A DNA stretch of 64,000 nt from Enterobacter hormaechei ATCC 49162 (GCF_001875655.1 NZ_MKEQ01000001.1:930001-994000); one strand, 5' to 3'. Positions 53,101 to 61,498 are shown, counted from the stretch's first letter. Translations and numbers: made by a program. Notes: generated by a model not told the origin, from the letters alone.

Positions 53101-54016
53101 CGATTCTTTGACCCAGCCCGAAGCGCTCGTTCAGAATGATGTCGTAATAAATCCAGGCAGGGTTATCCGTCCACGCCCATTTAAATACGCCCTCCCATTT
53201 ACCAGAATAAGTGCGGGTTTCGGGATCATAAGTATCAGGTACACGGATGATTCGCCCTTTCGGATTGCACACAACCTGAGGAATGCCATTAGGGAACTGC
53301 TTTGCGTCAAACTCAACATACAGCAGCGCTGTGTTAACGTAGCGAAGTTTGGCGTCAATAATTTCAGTAACGGCCACAACGCGCATGGTGTCGACGATAT
53401 TCACGCTCGTGGAATCCGGCGTGATTCTGCGAACCCGCAACTGCCATCCAGTCGAGGCTTTCGGAAGATTGACGCGGTGACTGCGCTCATAAAGCGACGT
53501 GGTTTTGTCATCAACAGCACCGTTAACCACCGTTTCATACGGCCCGCCATCGACCGACAGATCGATAGCATACTCGACGCGGGTGCCGACTTTATCACCG
53601 TTGTTTTTCTGGAGTAAAAGAGTTGGCCATCCCAGGCGAATTCGCAGCGCAGAGAGCTGCGTGTTGGATACCGCGCGCACGTACGGCACAGCCTGTTTCA
53701 GCTCGTATGAAACCTGAAGTTCGTTTTCAATGCCGGGGAAGCCCTGAATGTAGTCCTGGTCCTGAGTACCGGAACGGAACTCATATTTCACATTATTGAA
53801 GTTATAACTTCCGTCGGCGTTCTGAAGAGGCGTGTAGGAAGATGAGTCACCAAGAAAAATGTTTTTACCATCAAGCCCGCCAGCGAACTCACCCTCTCCA
53901 AGCGCAATCAGCACCTTTGCCCTTGCAATGGACTGAATGCTGTCCGGTGCTTCAACGGGTGTTCGGGTCTGATTGCTGCCACCTTTACCGCGGCCTTTGA
54001 TGATTGTCGTCGTCAT
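50171..54016 (-). CDS. J: Tail tip / host-specificity protein J
   Basis: Central tail-tip protein that contacts the host receptor. 1281 residues, against 1132 in lambda. The N-terminal tail-hub half (to about 600) contains IARAKVLIALGEGEFAGGLDGK and PAWIYYDIILNERFGLG. Two fibronectin III-like domains follow (about 620-820). Then comes a long Ala/Asp/Gln-rich coiled coil (about 840-1100, including ADSASSKADAASGKADAAEQ). The C-terminal receptor domain starts YSIKVAVDANGKQYAAGMG. The coiled coil is lower-complexity than the rest. It follows gene I after a hairpin. Confidence 0.95.
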   Translation of the reverse strand: MTTTIIKGRGKGGSNQTRTPVEAPDSIQSIARAKVLIALGEGEFAGGLDGKNIFLGDSSSYTPLQNADGSYNFNNVKYEFRSGTQDQDYIQGFPGIENELQVSYELKQAVPYVRAVSNTQLSALRIRLGWPTLLLQKNNGDKVGTRVEYAIDLSVDGGPYETVVNGAVDDKTTSLYERSHRVNLPKASTGWQLRVRRITPDSTSVNIVDTMRVVAVTEIIDAKLRYVNTALLYVEFDAKQFPNGIPQVVCNPKGRIIRVPDTYDPETRTYSGKWEGVFKWAWTDNPAWIYYDIILNERFGLGQRIDATQIDKWELYRIAQYCDQLVPDGKGGSGTEPRFRCNVYIQDRNDAWTVLRDLAGIFRGMTYWGDNKMYVLADMPRDVWHIYNHASVVEGKFTFADPSETTRNTAALVNWSDPANHYKDTPEPVYDNDLAMRFDYRQLEMTAIGCTRQSEANRRGRWALLTNGIGEVVTFSTGMDVPPVGEVIGVAANELAGRTIGGRVSAVNGRNITLDRAADVKAGNRLFLNLPSGTAQARTVQAVNGNTVTVTTPYSETPEAECNWGVDSDDLFIALFRVTGTRDNNDGTFEVTGTTYNPDIYSAVDTGARLDERPVSVIPPGVQAPPGNIVVDSYSTVNQNIAITTMRVAWDAVQGAVAYEAEWRRDSGNWVSVPRTSSLGFEVQGIYSGRYLVRVRAVNASDVSSVWATSSEVNLTGKVGNPPKPVGFIASDNVVFGIELSWGFPANTDDTLKTEIQYSLTGTEDDAMLLADVPYPQRKYQQMGLKAGQIFWYRAQLVDRSGNESGYTDFVRGQASIDVSDITDAILEEIKETDTFKDLIESAVESSEKFAELADAIKENANGLAAAVGSNKQTAEAIIGNALAIADVVVRQTAQQGANSATFEQLREVIATETEARVTDVTRLEAKTAQNEAGVTEVRQALSDEAQARATAVDQLTASTQVISDKADSASSKADAASGKADAAEQASSQNTADITTLRQVVTDTTSSMASRLEELGARTDTASGGIQNNAIALITSTLAQVDQQVRLSAQYGDSKAGIDRIDNVMASDREATARSLLSLQTDVNGNKASINSLNQTFSDYQQATATQINGITATINGHTSAITTNAQAIANVNGDLKAMYSIKVAVDANGKQYAAGMGIGVENTPSGMQSQVLFLADRFAVMAQAGGAVTLPFVIQNGQVFIRETLIQDGTIGNAKIGHYIQSNNYVAGSVGWRLDKGGTFENYGSTAGEGAMKQTNQTISVKDANNVLRVQIGRITGTW

Positions 54017-54025
54017 ATCGCGTCC

Positions 54026-54052
54026 ATAAAAAAGCCACCGTCAGGTGGCTTG
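54026..54052 (-). terminator. Hairpin between tail genes I and J
   Basis: AAGCCACC-GTC-AGGTGGCTT with A-tract on its left, so a leftward intrinsic terminator. It lies in the only sizeable gap of the I-J region. Confidence 0.75.
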
Positions 54053-54068
54053 CAGTACGTGGTTTGGT

Positions 54069-54656
54069 TTATTGCTGATCTTCTGCATAAACCCCGGCGG
54101 ATATAATGGCGCCGCCAATTTCCCGTTGCCCATAAAGCAGGGGAACGGGATTGCCAGATGCCGTCGTGTTAACGGGACCACCAAACGCATAAGAGGGTTT
54201 GTTATCAGGTTCCTGACGCATTCGCAGACCTGAAACCTGAGGAGAGAGCATTTGCACTACACCGCCAACGGCCATAGAACCAGCTGCGGCATAGAGTGCC
54301 ATTTGTGTGCTTGCTGCCCATCCTATTGGGTTCCACCAGGTAAAGGCTGCAATTGCGGCGGCAGTAACAATTTGAAAGAGGCCCGCCCTTTTACTACCGC
54401 GTATGACAGGGATAATACGGATCTCATCGCCAGGCCCAAGAAGATCAAACTCTTCCTTGCCTATGTTTATTTGGTTTCGGAAGATGACAAAATCCAGCCC
54501 TTTCGCTCTGGTCTCGCGCAGGTAAGCATCAAATCCATCAATGGTGTTAGAAAGCGCCCTGAAAACTTCGCTGGCGGACGTTAGTGCACGGCGATGTGTC
54601 CTGCCAAATCGCTGAGCCATTGAGCCGCTGAGTTTGATAACGGTTTTTCTTTCCAT
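54069..54656 (-). CDS. I: Tail assembly protein I
   Basis: Lambda gpI-family tail-tip assembly protein, 195 residues. MERKTVIKLSGSMAQRFGRTHRRAL at the N-terminus is the ubiquitin-like part, and LGPGDEIRIIPVIRGSK precedes a hydrophobic Ala/Gly-rich middle (ITAAAIAAFTWWNPIGWAAST type). The C-terminus NPVPLLYGQREIGGAIISAG is conserved in this family. The start overlaps the K stop by one base. Confidence 0.9.
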   Translation of the reverse strand: MERKTVIKLSGSMAQRFGRTHRRALTSASEVFRALSNTIDGFDAYLRETRAKGLDFVIFRNQINIGKEEFDLLGPGDEIRIIPVIRGSKRAGLFQIVTAAAIAAFTWWNPIGWAASTQMALYAAAGSMAVGGVVQMLSPQVSGLRMRQEPDNKPSYAFGGPVNTTASGNPVPLLYGQREIGGAIISAGVYAEDQQ

Positions 54657-55366
54657 TACATCAAATCCTTATAACGCAGAATTTTGATGGTACGATCACG
54701 GTAATAGCCACCGTAGGGAATACGCTGGCTTAGCTGGCCATACATGTGATGCAGTAGCATGTTGCCATCAAGCAAAATCCCGGCATGGTTAGGGACGGTG
54801 GACTGAACCTGCATGATAACCATGTCACCTGGCTGAGCGGGACCGTCGTACTCACGGAAACCGCATTCCTGCCAGTTATCCATATAGAGGTTTTCACCCT
54901 GCTCCCACCAGTGGCGATCTACGCTGTAGTTGGGCAGTTCAATGCCGTGCTCGATGCGGAAATAGTCCATGATGAGAGACCAGCAGTCTGCATACCCGAG
55001 TACAAACTGGCGCCCTGTGAGGGGTCGGTCTCCGCGAGGCATGACGGTCCGAATGTCGCCCTCCGGCCACGATGCAATAATCCACGGCAGTTCCGTGGCA
55101 TCACACATCAGCATGTCGAGCTCGCTCGGCTGAGTTGTTGCCCCGTCGCCGGGATGGCTGTGGACGATCGCCACCACAGTGCCCTGCTCTTCGGCGGCCG
55201 CATAATCCTCAGGATTAAGTTCAAATTGCTCAGTCGGCGACTCAGAATTATTTTTGCAGGGGATGTACTTCTCCACCCGTCCCTTCTGGATAACCACGCC
55301 ACAGCACTCTTCAGGGAAGGATGCGGCGGCATGTGCCAGAATGGCGCTAACTGTTTTGTCGCGCAT
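54656..55366 (-). CDS. K: Tail tip assembly protein K (JAMM + NlpC/P60)
   Basis: 236 residues with two hydrolase domains. An N-terminal JAB/MPN metalloprotease domain shows EECCG, HSHPGDGA and SELD. A C-terminal NlpC/P60 peptidase shows catalytic Cys in GYADCWSLIMDYF and His in NHAGILLDG. In lambda-like phages this protein is required for tail-tip assembly and may cut murein during DNA entry. It sits between L and I in the canonical order. Confidence 0.93.
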   Translation of the reverse strand: MRDKTVSAILAHAAASFPEECCGVVIQKGRVEKYIPCKNNSESPTEQFELNPEDYAAAEEQGTVVAIVHSHPGDGATTQPSELDMLMCDATELPWIIASWPEGDIRTVMPRGDRPLTGRQFVLGYADCWSLIMDYFRIEHGIELPNYSVDRHWWEQGENLYMDNWQECGFREYDGPAQPGDMVIMQVQSTVPNHAGILLDGNMLLHHMYGQLSQRIPYGGYYRDRTIKILRYKDLM

Positions 55367-55368
55367 AA

Positions 55369-56127
55369 CTATCCTCTCAGAAGTGAAGCTCCAGGAAACC
55401 CGCCATAATCCAGCTGTTCATTTTCTCCGAAGCGAGGTTTACAGCCTGTTGACAGCAGTCCGGAGCAAACATCCTGTGAAGGATCGTCCACCCGGTTGCC
55501 GTCTTTATCGAACCAGCCGTTTTGCCCGGCGTAGGTGCAGCCGTTCCCCGTTTTGTACCAGCCCCGCATGCACCACGTGCACATTGGCTGAATTTGCCGA
55601 GTCGGAATGAGTTGCCCGCGCAAATCGGCTGGACTGGAAAGCTCAAACTCTACGGTTTCATCGTCTGATCCTGATTTACGGTCGATGTAATAAACCTGTT
55701 TGCGCTCCTCGTTGGGATTCGCAGTTGGGTTCCCGTCAGGAAAATTTCTTGCGTCCAGGTAGTGGGCGAAGGTGTCATGGATGATCACCTTTGCCTTAGC
55801 CATCCCCTGAAACCTTCGGCACAGCGCGCCAATCGTACCGCTGATGTTTGCCACGGTGAGAGACGGCCGTGAACTCTGGCCGTCACTGCTTACAGATATG
55901 CCGGTCAGTTCATACGGCCACGCGCCATACTCCTGCCCCTGCCACCACACCGACTTCGGCTCAAGTTTTGACTCGTCGCCGCCTGCGGCGATGATTTCCG
56001 CCTCGGTATGCGGGATTGTCTCGTTGTGAAAGCGAAGAATACCCGCACCGAACGCTGAGCCGTCCACCTCGATCAGGCGGACGCGCTTACCCGGTTCCAG
56101 TTTCTGGACATCAGATGAAATACTCAT
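55369..56127 (-). CDS. L: Minor tail protein L
   Basis: 252-residue lambda gpL-family tail-tip protein that in lambda binds an iron-sulfur cluster through C-terminal cysteines. Here CTWCMRGWYK, GCTYAG, DVCSGLLSTGCKPRFG supply such cysteines, and the end GGFPGASLLRG is family-like. I use the ATG at 56127 (MSISSDVQKLEPG), overlapping the M stop as ATGA; the frame is open 28 codons further upstream inside M. Confidence 0.9.
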   Translation of the reverse strand: MSISSDVQKLEPGKRVRLIEVDGSAFGAGILRFHNETIPHTEAEIIAAGGDESKLEPKSVWWQGQEYGAWPYELTGISVSSDGQSSRPSLTVANISGTIGALCRRFQGMAKAKVIIHDTFAHYLDARNFPDGNPTANPNEERKQVYYIDRKSGSDDETVEFELSSPADLRGQLIPTRQIQPMCTWCMRGWYKTGNGCTYAGQNGWFDKDGNRVDDPSQDVCSGLLSTGCKPRFGENEQLDYGGFPGASLLRG

Positions 56128-56462
56128 GGATGGTATGCCTGTATGAATGTGCTGCTGAGGGTGTATTTTTTGTTGCCGTGGGTAGATATCTGGAAGGATT
56201 CCGCGCGCCATAAACCTGAAGGCTCAAGCGGCGGCTTCCAGATAAATGACTTCCACCCGGCATGTCTGTTCAGAAAGTTTTTAATGGTCTGAATGTAAGC
56301 CTCGTCACCGGTAAAGCTCACGCTCCACTGAGGTGTTACCGGGTTGATACCGTCCCCGGCCACCTGCGCATAGCCATCGCCAAACTGTGCCTTTCGGGTA
56401 CGAAAATTTGTATCAACCTGAGAGGCAACCTTTGGGCACCAGCTGAAGGTTTCGACTGCCAT
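56124..56462 (-). CDS. M: Minor tail protein M
   Basis: 112-residue lambda gpM-family tail-tip protein. The family blocks TFSWCPKVASQVDTNFRTRKAQFGDGYAQ and GWKSFIWKPPLEPSGLWRAES are easily recognised. The start at 56462 is 3 bp from the tape-measure stop. Part of the tail-tip initiator complex on which the tape measure assembles. Confidence 0.92.
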   Translation of the reverse strand: MAVETFSWCPKVASQVDTNFRTRKAQFGDGYAQVAGDGINPVTPQWSVSFTGDEAYIQTIKNFLNRHAGWKSFIWKPPLEPSGLWRAESFQISTHGNKKYTLSSTFIQAYHP

Positions 56463-56464
56463 GG

Positions 56465-59400
56465 TTAAACTCCCTTGATTAATCGCCACAGAGGCGAGCC
56501 CGGCATGCTGGCCTGTTCGTTAATGACACCAGTGATGGCATCCTTAAGCTGCCTGCCTGCTGCTCCGGCAGTACCCTGACTGGACGCCTGTGGAGATCCG
56601 CCCTGAATATTGATATCGCCGAAGTTAACTGAAGGCACACCGCCAGAGACCTGTGGCATCCCCACTGCGCGAACAGCAAGATCACCATTAGGTGCCCGCG
56701 TGAGTGGCATAATGGCTTCAGGACCTGCCTCGCCGAAAATGCCCGCACCTTTGGCAAAAGCAAACAGCTGAGGCGTCTGAAAAACGCCATTGCTGTAAGC
56801 GCTCAGGGACGGAGAGTCGTAAACATTACCCTTCGCATTAAAGGTAAAGTTCGCGCCGGCATTCTGAATAGCGGTACCGCTGCTGGCGGTTGCGGCTGAC
56901 GAGGCGCCAAAACTGAACAGTGATCCAATTGAGCTGACGCCATTAGCAACAGCCATGTTCACCAGAACGTTCTGGATGATCTTCAGTACGCTCACGCCCC
57001 AGTCCTTCCAGCTGTCAACGTTGCCATTGAGCATGTCGGTGATCGTGGTGACCGCGCCACCCATGGCCTGCTTCATGCCGTCAGCGGCCATGGAAGAATA
57101 ATCAGTAGCTTCGTCCACCCAGTTCGCATAACCCTCAGACAGTCCCGTCATCCAGTCGTCACGCTGCGCATCAGAAGCTGCGTAATATCCCTCCTGGTCG
57201 CGCAGGCGCTCTTCGAGGTAGCGCTTATTAAGTGCCAGCCCCTGCTGATAGAACGTCTCGTCGATTTCACCAGCCTGACGCTGGCGGAGAAGATCGGTAT
57301 TCTTCTGCTCAAACTCCTTACGCAGATTGAACTGCTCCTGAAGTCTTTCACGGAACCTGGTTCCCTGCCCGTAGCCCAGCAGTTGCGCTTCATTGGCTGC
57401 GCGGGCGCTGGCGTTACTGTCAGCAAGGTTGGCTTCGTAATTTCGCAGTTGCTCACGCAATTTAACCTGGTCAATCAGCGCAGCATTCTGCAATACCGTC
57501 TTTTTCTGGGCTTCTGTCAGAGAAGCAAGCTCCCCCTGGCTGACCTGGTATTTAACCTTCGCCAGTTCAGTATTCTGGCCTTGCAGGGCAATCTGCTCTT
57601 TTTGCTGCTTGATAAGGCGCTTATACACATCCTCGGTTTTCTCGCCTTCGGTTTTACCGCCCTTCGCCTTAGGTTTGTTGGCCTCATTATTCCGCCATTC
57701 AGCAAGGCCGTTATTAATCAACTCCTGACGGCCTGTCTGGAATTGCGGATCACTGGTTAACCCCAGGTCATCGGCTGCATAACTCAGACGCAGGCGCTCT
57801 TTTGCTTCACCCTTCAGGCGTGACAACTCCAGATCCCGGCGGCTCTTTTCGAGGGCATCAGTTTGCTTTTTGTCGAGGTCGGCCTGAGGAAGTCTGAGCG
57901 GGACGTTAGCCAGCCCCTGACGCGCCATAAGGAGCTGATTACCCAGTCCCAACAGGCGGTTAAATTCAGTATGCTGACCATTCATCATGATCATCGACTG
58001 ATAAGCCGCATTCTGCCGCCAGGCTTGTTCGCGTATTAAATCATTACGCCGCCGCTCAATTTCTTCGAGAGTCTGCTGGATGCCGCGAGACTTATCTCGC
58101 ATACCATTTAACTTCCCCTCTTCAACAGCGAGCTGATCTGTGGCGATGGCAATAGCTCTTAAAATATCCGCATCGTTAACGCTAGTTATACCTGGCTGTC
58201 CACGGGCTGAGTTCAACTTATCAATTTCATCTTTTAAATTTCGGACTTTTTTGGCTTGCTCATCAATCAGACGATTTTGCTCTACCAGAGCACCAACAGT
58301 CCTCCCCCTATTATCGTCTGTTTCAGACAAAGACATGCGGGAAGTTTTTTCTCGTATCTCGTCGATTTGACTGGCATATTCCTGAGCAGAACGCCGAGCC
58401 TGCTCCTGATTCTGATACATCGCATACCAAGCTCCTGCTCCCAGCATCACCAGACCCGGCACGCCGCCAATCAGGCCAAGCGCACCACTCATCAGGCGAG
58501 TGCCGACAGATGTTACGCTATTGAGATTGCTTTGAGTCGAAACACGATTTGAGATGTTACGGTTTAAAGCAGCCTGAGCGGCAGCCAGACGCCTTTCAGC
58601 GACAGCCTGAGTGTCGGCATTTTTAGCTGCTACCAGCCCTGCCTGCGCGCGTTCAAGTGCTGTTCTGGCTCGCACCTTTTCCGTAGCTGTACCACTGGCA
58701 AGAGCGGTAGTCAGTCTGGTATGGGCCGCAGTGACATTTGCTTCAGCCGCCGCGACCTTTTCTTGCTGAGCCGCCTGAACATCTGCACTTCTTGAACTCT
58801 GTACTGCTTGCTGAGCCCGATAAACTTCAGCCCTGGAAGCCGCAACAGCAGACTGCGCCGCTTTATCCTGCGCGACTGCAAGGGCAACCTCTGATTTCGC
58901 AGCTGAAATTAGCGCACCTGTTGCACTCGTGGCACTGGTTACAACTCCGCTTAGGTAGCGTGCCAGTCCCACGCCAACAAGCGCCCCAGCGACTGTTGTA
59001 ATTGTTGACATATTGTCAGCAACGTCACTAAGCGCGCCGCTCACTGCTGATGAAGTAAAAGAATCAAGCGTCTGGGCAACATTATCCAATCCGCCAGACA
59101 ACGCATCAGTAGCACCGGTTGCCTGGTTTACACCGCCCACCCAGGCCATGAATGAGTTAGTTACTTTTTGAAGGGATCCGGAAACCGTTTGTGGCATGCT
59201 GGCAAATTCGCCCTGCAACGCTTCTAACTGGCTCATCAAAGCTGGGACAACCTTATCAATCGTAAGCTGTCCCTGGTCAGCCATGCTCTTGAGGTCTTTA
59301 CGGGCCACGCCCATTCCCGCAGCCAGAGCGCGGATTACCCGATCACCGGCTTCGTTAACGGCATTAAATTCTTCACCACGAAGAACGCCTTGTGCGAGCG

Positions 59401-59929
59401 CCTGGCTGAACTGAGTAATAACAGAGCTCGCCTCCTGAGTGTTAGCCCCGGAAATTTTTAGGCCGGTAGAGACAGCTTCGGTAATTTTCAGAACTTCGTC
59501 AGAGCTATAGCCGTACTCGCGCATTGAGGCGGCTGCTCGGGAAAAAAGGTTTGCGTTATCTGAAAATGCCGTGCCGGTTCTTTGGCTGATTTCCATTAAC
59601 TGACGCTGTGAAGCGGCAAAATCATCAGCAGAAGATGATGCCTGTTTAAGACGAGCGTTTACGGAGTTCCACTCATCAGCAATCTGCACAATTTTACCCG
59701 TTGCAAAAGCTGCCGTAGCTGCGGCAGCAGCCCTTCCAGCAGATGCAAATCCGGCAGTCAAATCAGAGAGCGCCCTTTCGCTCTCTCTGGCAGCAGCAGC
59801 GGCCTGCCGACCGCCATTCTGCATGGTGCGGTAATAATCCTGCCCCATGCGTGAGGCGCGGGAAATTTCCGTCTGGAATGACTGCGAGTTAGCGGAAATT
59901 TTGATTATTAACTCACGTAATGTTGCCAT
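56465..59929 (-). CDS. H: Tail tape measure protein
   Basis: Sets tail length and lies inside the tail tube. 1154 residues. The N-terminal tape-measure domain (about 70-270) contains NVARLKQAS-like and GEEFNAVNEAGDRVIRALA motifs. Long Ala/Gln/Lys-rich helices follow (about 340-900), with hydrophobic stretches near 480 (LMSGALGLIGGVPGLVMLG). The lambda gpH-like C-terminal domain is QAMGGAVTTITDMLNGNVDSWKDWG. I start at 59929, 8 bp after GGAG. At about 1.5 angstrom per residue the tail would be near 170 nm; that is an inference. Confidence 0.94.
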   Translation of the reverse strand: MATLRELIIKISANSQSFQTEISRASRMGQDYYRTMQNGGRQAAAAARESERALSDLTAGFASAGRAAAAATAAFATGKIVQIADEWNSVNARLKQASSSADDFAASQRQLMEISQRTGTAFSDNANLFSRAAASMREYGYSSDEVLKITEAVSTGLKISGANTQEASSVITQFSQALAQGVLRGEEFNAVNEAGDRVIRALAAGMGVARKDLKSMADQGQLTIDKVVPALMSQLEALQGEFASMPQTVSGSLQKVTNSFMAWVGGVNQATGATDALSGGLDNVAQTLDSFTSSAVSGALSDVADNMSTITTVAGALVGVGLARYLSGVVTSATSATGALISAAKSEVALAVAQDKAAQSAVAASRAEVYRAQQAVQSSRSADVQAAQQEKVAAAEANVTAAHTRLTTALASGTATEKVRARTALERAQAGLVAAKNADTQAVAERRLAAAQAALNRNISNRVSTQSNLNSVTSVGTRLMSGALGLIGGVPGLVMLGAGAWYAMYQNQEQARRSAQEYASQIDEIREKTSRMSLSETDDNRGRTVGALVEQNRLIDEQAKKVRNLKDEIDKLNSARGQPGITSVNDADILRAIAIATDQLAVEEGKLNGMRDKSRGIQQTLEEIERRRNDLIREQAWRQNAAYQSMIMMNGQHTEFNRLLGLGNQLLMARQGLANVPLRLPQADLDKKQTDALEKSRRDLELSRLKGEAKERLRLSYAADDLGLTSDPQFQTGRQELINNGLAEWRNNEANKPKAKGGKTEGEKTEDVYKRLIKQQKEQIALQGQNTELAKVKYQVSQGELASLTEAQKKTVLQNAALIDQVKLREQLRNYEANLADSNASARAANEAQLLGYGQGTRFRERLQEQFNLRKEFEQKNTDLLRQRQAGEIDETFYQQGLALNKRYLEERLRDQEGYYAASDAQRDDWMTGLSEGYANWVDEATDYSSMAADGMKQAMGGAVTTITDMLNGNVDSWKDWGVSVLKIIQNVLVNMAVANGVSSIGSLFSFGASSAATASSGTAIQNAGANFTFNAKGNVYDSPSLSAYSNGVFQTPQLFAFAKGAGIFGEAGPEAIMPLTRAPNGDLAVRAVGMPQVSGGVPSVNFGDINIQGGSPQASSQGTAGAAGRQLKDAITGVINEQASMPGSPLWRLIKGV

Positions 59930-59943
59930 CAATTTTCTCCAGG

Positions 59944-59972
59944 CGAAAAAAAAGCCCATCAACGGGCTTTTT
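59944..59972 (-). terminator. Terminator of the exported moron gene
   Basis: AAAGCCC-ATCAA-CGGGCTTT with a nine-base A-tract on its left; leftward intrinsic terminator 16 bp past the stop. Confidence 0.88.
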
Positions 59973-59987
59973 GTTGTGATATAAACC

Positions 59988-60281
59988 TCATGGCTTGTCT
60001 AAAAATTCTCTCAGAGCTTCCGATTTATTGCATGAATCTTTATTAATCGTCATCCCTGCCTCTTTTTGCTTTTGACAGAAATAGTAGTAATCATCGTTTG
60101 TTTTTATATAGCCCATGATTTTAAAAAAAGCCTTTTTACACAATTCAGGATTTGCATGATCAGAGCAAATCGTAGACGTATAGCTTTGCAACTCATTTGG
60201 TTCTAATGGAGCCAGTGTTTGAGTTGCATTTGAAACACAACTGAAACCAAAAAATAATACAAATAAGACTAGTTTTTTCAT
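59988..60281 (-). CDS. Small exported cysteine-rich protein (phage moron)
   Basis: 97 residues, not recognised. It has a signal peptide with a strong hydrophobic core (MKKLVLFVLFFGFSCVSNA) cleaved near residue 19. The mature part is charged and Tyr/Asp-rich, with four cysteines (TICSDH, ELCKK, YYFCQK, DSCNK) that could form two disulfides in the periplasm. The gene is more AT-rich than its neighbours and splits the T and tape-measure genes, which are normally adjacent. It has its own promoter and terminator, so it is probably expressed in the lysogen. The ATG at 60281 follows GGTGAAGG. Confidence 0.75.
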   Translation of the reverse strand: MKKLVLFVLFFGFSCVSNATQTLAPLEPNELQSYTSTICSDHANPELCKKAFFKIMGYIKTNDDYYYFCQKQKEAGMTINKDSCNKSEALREFLDKP

Positions 60282-60308
60282 TGCCTTCACCAAAATCATT
60301 AAAAAACA

Positions 60309-60337
60309 ATCCTATTATTTTGCAGTTCATTTGTCAC
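60309..60337 (-). promoter_or_regulatory. Sigma-70 promoter of the exported moron gene
   Basis: Reverse strand GTGACA (60332-60337), 17 bp, TAGGAT (60309-60314). It overlaps the stop codon of the T gene and lies about 28 bp before the moron start. Confidence 0.55.
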
Positions 60338-60612
60338 TGAGTTGCAGCTGTAAGTGCAGCTTCAAGCCCTGCAAACGGGTCCTTCGGTTCTGATTGCTCA
60401 TCGCCACCCCATCGCAGGATCGCATCGTCCAGCGGTACTTTTGCCCCCTGCGAGCCGTAGATGGCAGAGACGAGCTGGGCGGCCTGAATGTCACCACGAA
60501 TATCGCCAACCGGACTTTGCCTGTCGTACTCAATCCACATCAGAAGCTCGCTTGCCGTCATATTCTGCCGAAGCTCTGAGAGCGTGCGCCCCATCCGGAG
60601 CGCAAGCGACAT
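60334..60612 (-). CDS. Tail assembly chaperone, T part (DUF4035-like)
   Basis: 92 residues (MSLALRMGRTLSELRQNMTASELLMWIEYDRQ), the T-type partner of the tail assembly chaperone. It lies in the -1 frame relative to the G gene and starts 8 bp after its stop. The -1 frame is open back across the end of G, so a G-T fusion by frameshifting is possible. No strong ribosome site precedes its own ATG. As in lambda and HK97, G and GT would hold the tape measure during tail assembly. Confidence 0.85.
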   Translation of the reverse strand: MSLALRMGRTLSELRQNMTASELLMWIEYDRQSPVGDIRGDIQAAQLVSAIYGSQGAKVPLDDAILRWGGDEQSEPKDPFAGLEAALTAATQ

Positions 60613-60620
60613 CAGAAACT

Positions 60621-61004
60621 TTACGCCGGGGGTTGAGACTTTTCCCGCGCTTCGTCCGCGTTGTTGATCAGGTCAAGCGCCTGTTTGAGCAGGCGTGAAT
60701 GGACGGGGCCGTAGATTTCACGTACCTGCTCTTCTTCGTCTACGCTGAATACCGGTTGCTTATCGGTGTCGCACAGGACGTCAATGAAGAGCACCACGTC
60801 AGCGCAAAGATTACGGTGTGCCTTTTCCGATACCGACACATTTTCATCATCAGCACCCGCTTTCACCACTTCCTGCCAGCGCAGCCAGGCTTCACCTGAC
60901 GGCTCACGGAGAACCACTTTGACGCCCTCCCACTCAGGAACGGCGACCGTCTTATGACGAAAACCCGACATCTTAGCCAGGGCGAGATTTTTAATATTCT
61001 TCAT
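60621..61004 (-). CDS. Tail assembly chaperone, G part
   Basis: 127 residues. MKNIKNLALAKMSGFRHKTVAVPEWEG begins a family of tail assembly chaperones encoded between tail tube and tape-measure genes; the rest is acidic and helical (ADDENVSVSEKAHRNLCADVVLFIDVL). It ends in PPA-stop, with a run CAACCCCCGG and a GGGAAAA run near the end, close to where a frameshift site would be expected. Its ATG is 8 bp from the tube gene stop. Confidence 0.85.
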   Translation of the reverse strand: MKNIKNLALAKMSGFRHKTVAVPEWEGVKVVLREPSGEAWLRWQEVVKAGADDENVSVSEKAHRNLCADVVLFIDVLCDTDKQPVFSVDEEEQVREIYGPVHSRLLKQALDLINNADEAREKSQPPA

Positions 61005-61012
61005 GAGACCTC

Positions 61013-61456
61013 TCAGGAGCCAGACTCGATGTTTTCAGGCTTACCTTTCAGGCGCAGGGAGAACGTTGCCGCCACTACGCCGTTGGTACCTGAAGACCAG
61101 GTGTGCTGGCGGATTTCAGCCAGGAACTTAAAGCCCTTGCCGGACGGGAAGATAACCTGGAAAGCGTAGGTCGTATCGTTGTCATAGGCCTCACGCAAGG
61201 CGTCCTGCGCCGGATTCTTGTAGAAGTTTCCGGACAGAGAGATTTCTGACGGAGAAGGCAGGCCGTTGATGTTCTCCTGCTCGGTGGAGCAAAGCGTTGT
61301 TACGTCGATATCCTGCTTCTGCCCACCGGTGAACTGAATTTCTTTGATGGTGCAACTCAGATCGAGGAAGGTTGCGGAATCCATCGTTTCTTTGGTGGCT
61401 GGCAGGGAGGAAATAAGGATCTTCGTCAGCTGCGATTTTTCATAAAGTGCAGACAT
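61013..61456 (-). CDS. Major tail tube protein
   Basis: 147 residues, beta-rich, HK97-type tail tube subunit. It starts MSALYEKSQLTKILISS and contains GQKQDIDVTTLCSTEQENINGLPSPSEISLSGNF, the typical tube-protein block. Position between tail terminator and G/T chaperones is canonical. AGGAGA lies 7 bp before the ATG and a terminator hairpin sits just upstream, so it may be a high-output gene. Confidence 0.88.
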   Translation of the reverse strand: MSALYEKSQLTKILISSLPATKETMDSATFLDLSCTIKEIQFTGGQKQDIDVTTLCSTEQENINGLPSPSEISLSGNFYKNPAQDALREAYDNDTTYAFQVIFPSGKGFKFLAEIRQHTWSSGTNGVVAATFSLRLKGKPENIESGS

Positions 61457-61470
61457 AGCTGTCTCCTGGA

Positions 61471-61498
61471 AAAAGAAAACCCGCCATCAGGCGGGTTC
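61471..61498 (-). terminator. Hairpin between tail terminator and tail tube genes
   Basis: AACCCGCC-ATCA-GGCGGGTT with a purine/A-rich tract (GGAAAAAGAAA) on its left, leftward orientation. Confidence 0.75.
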
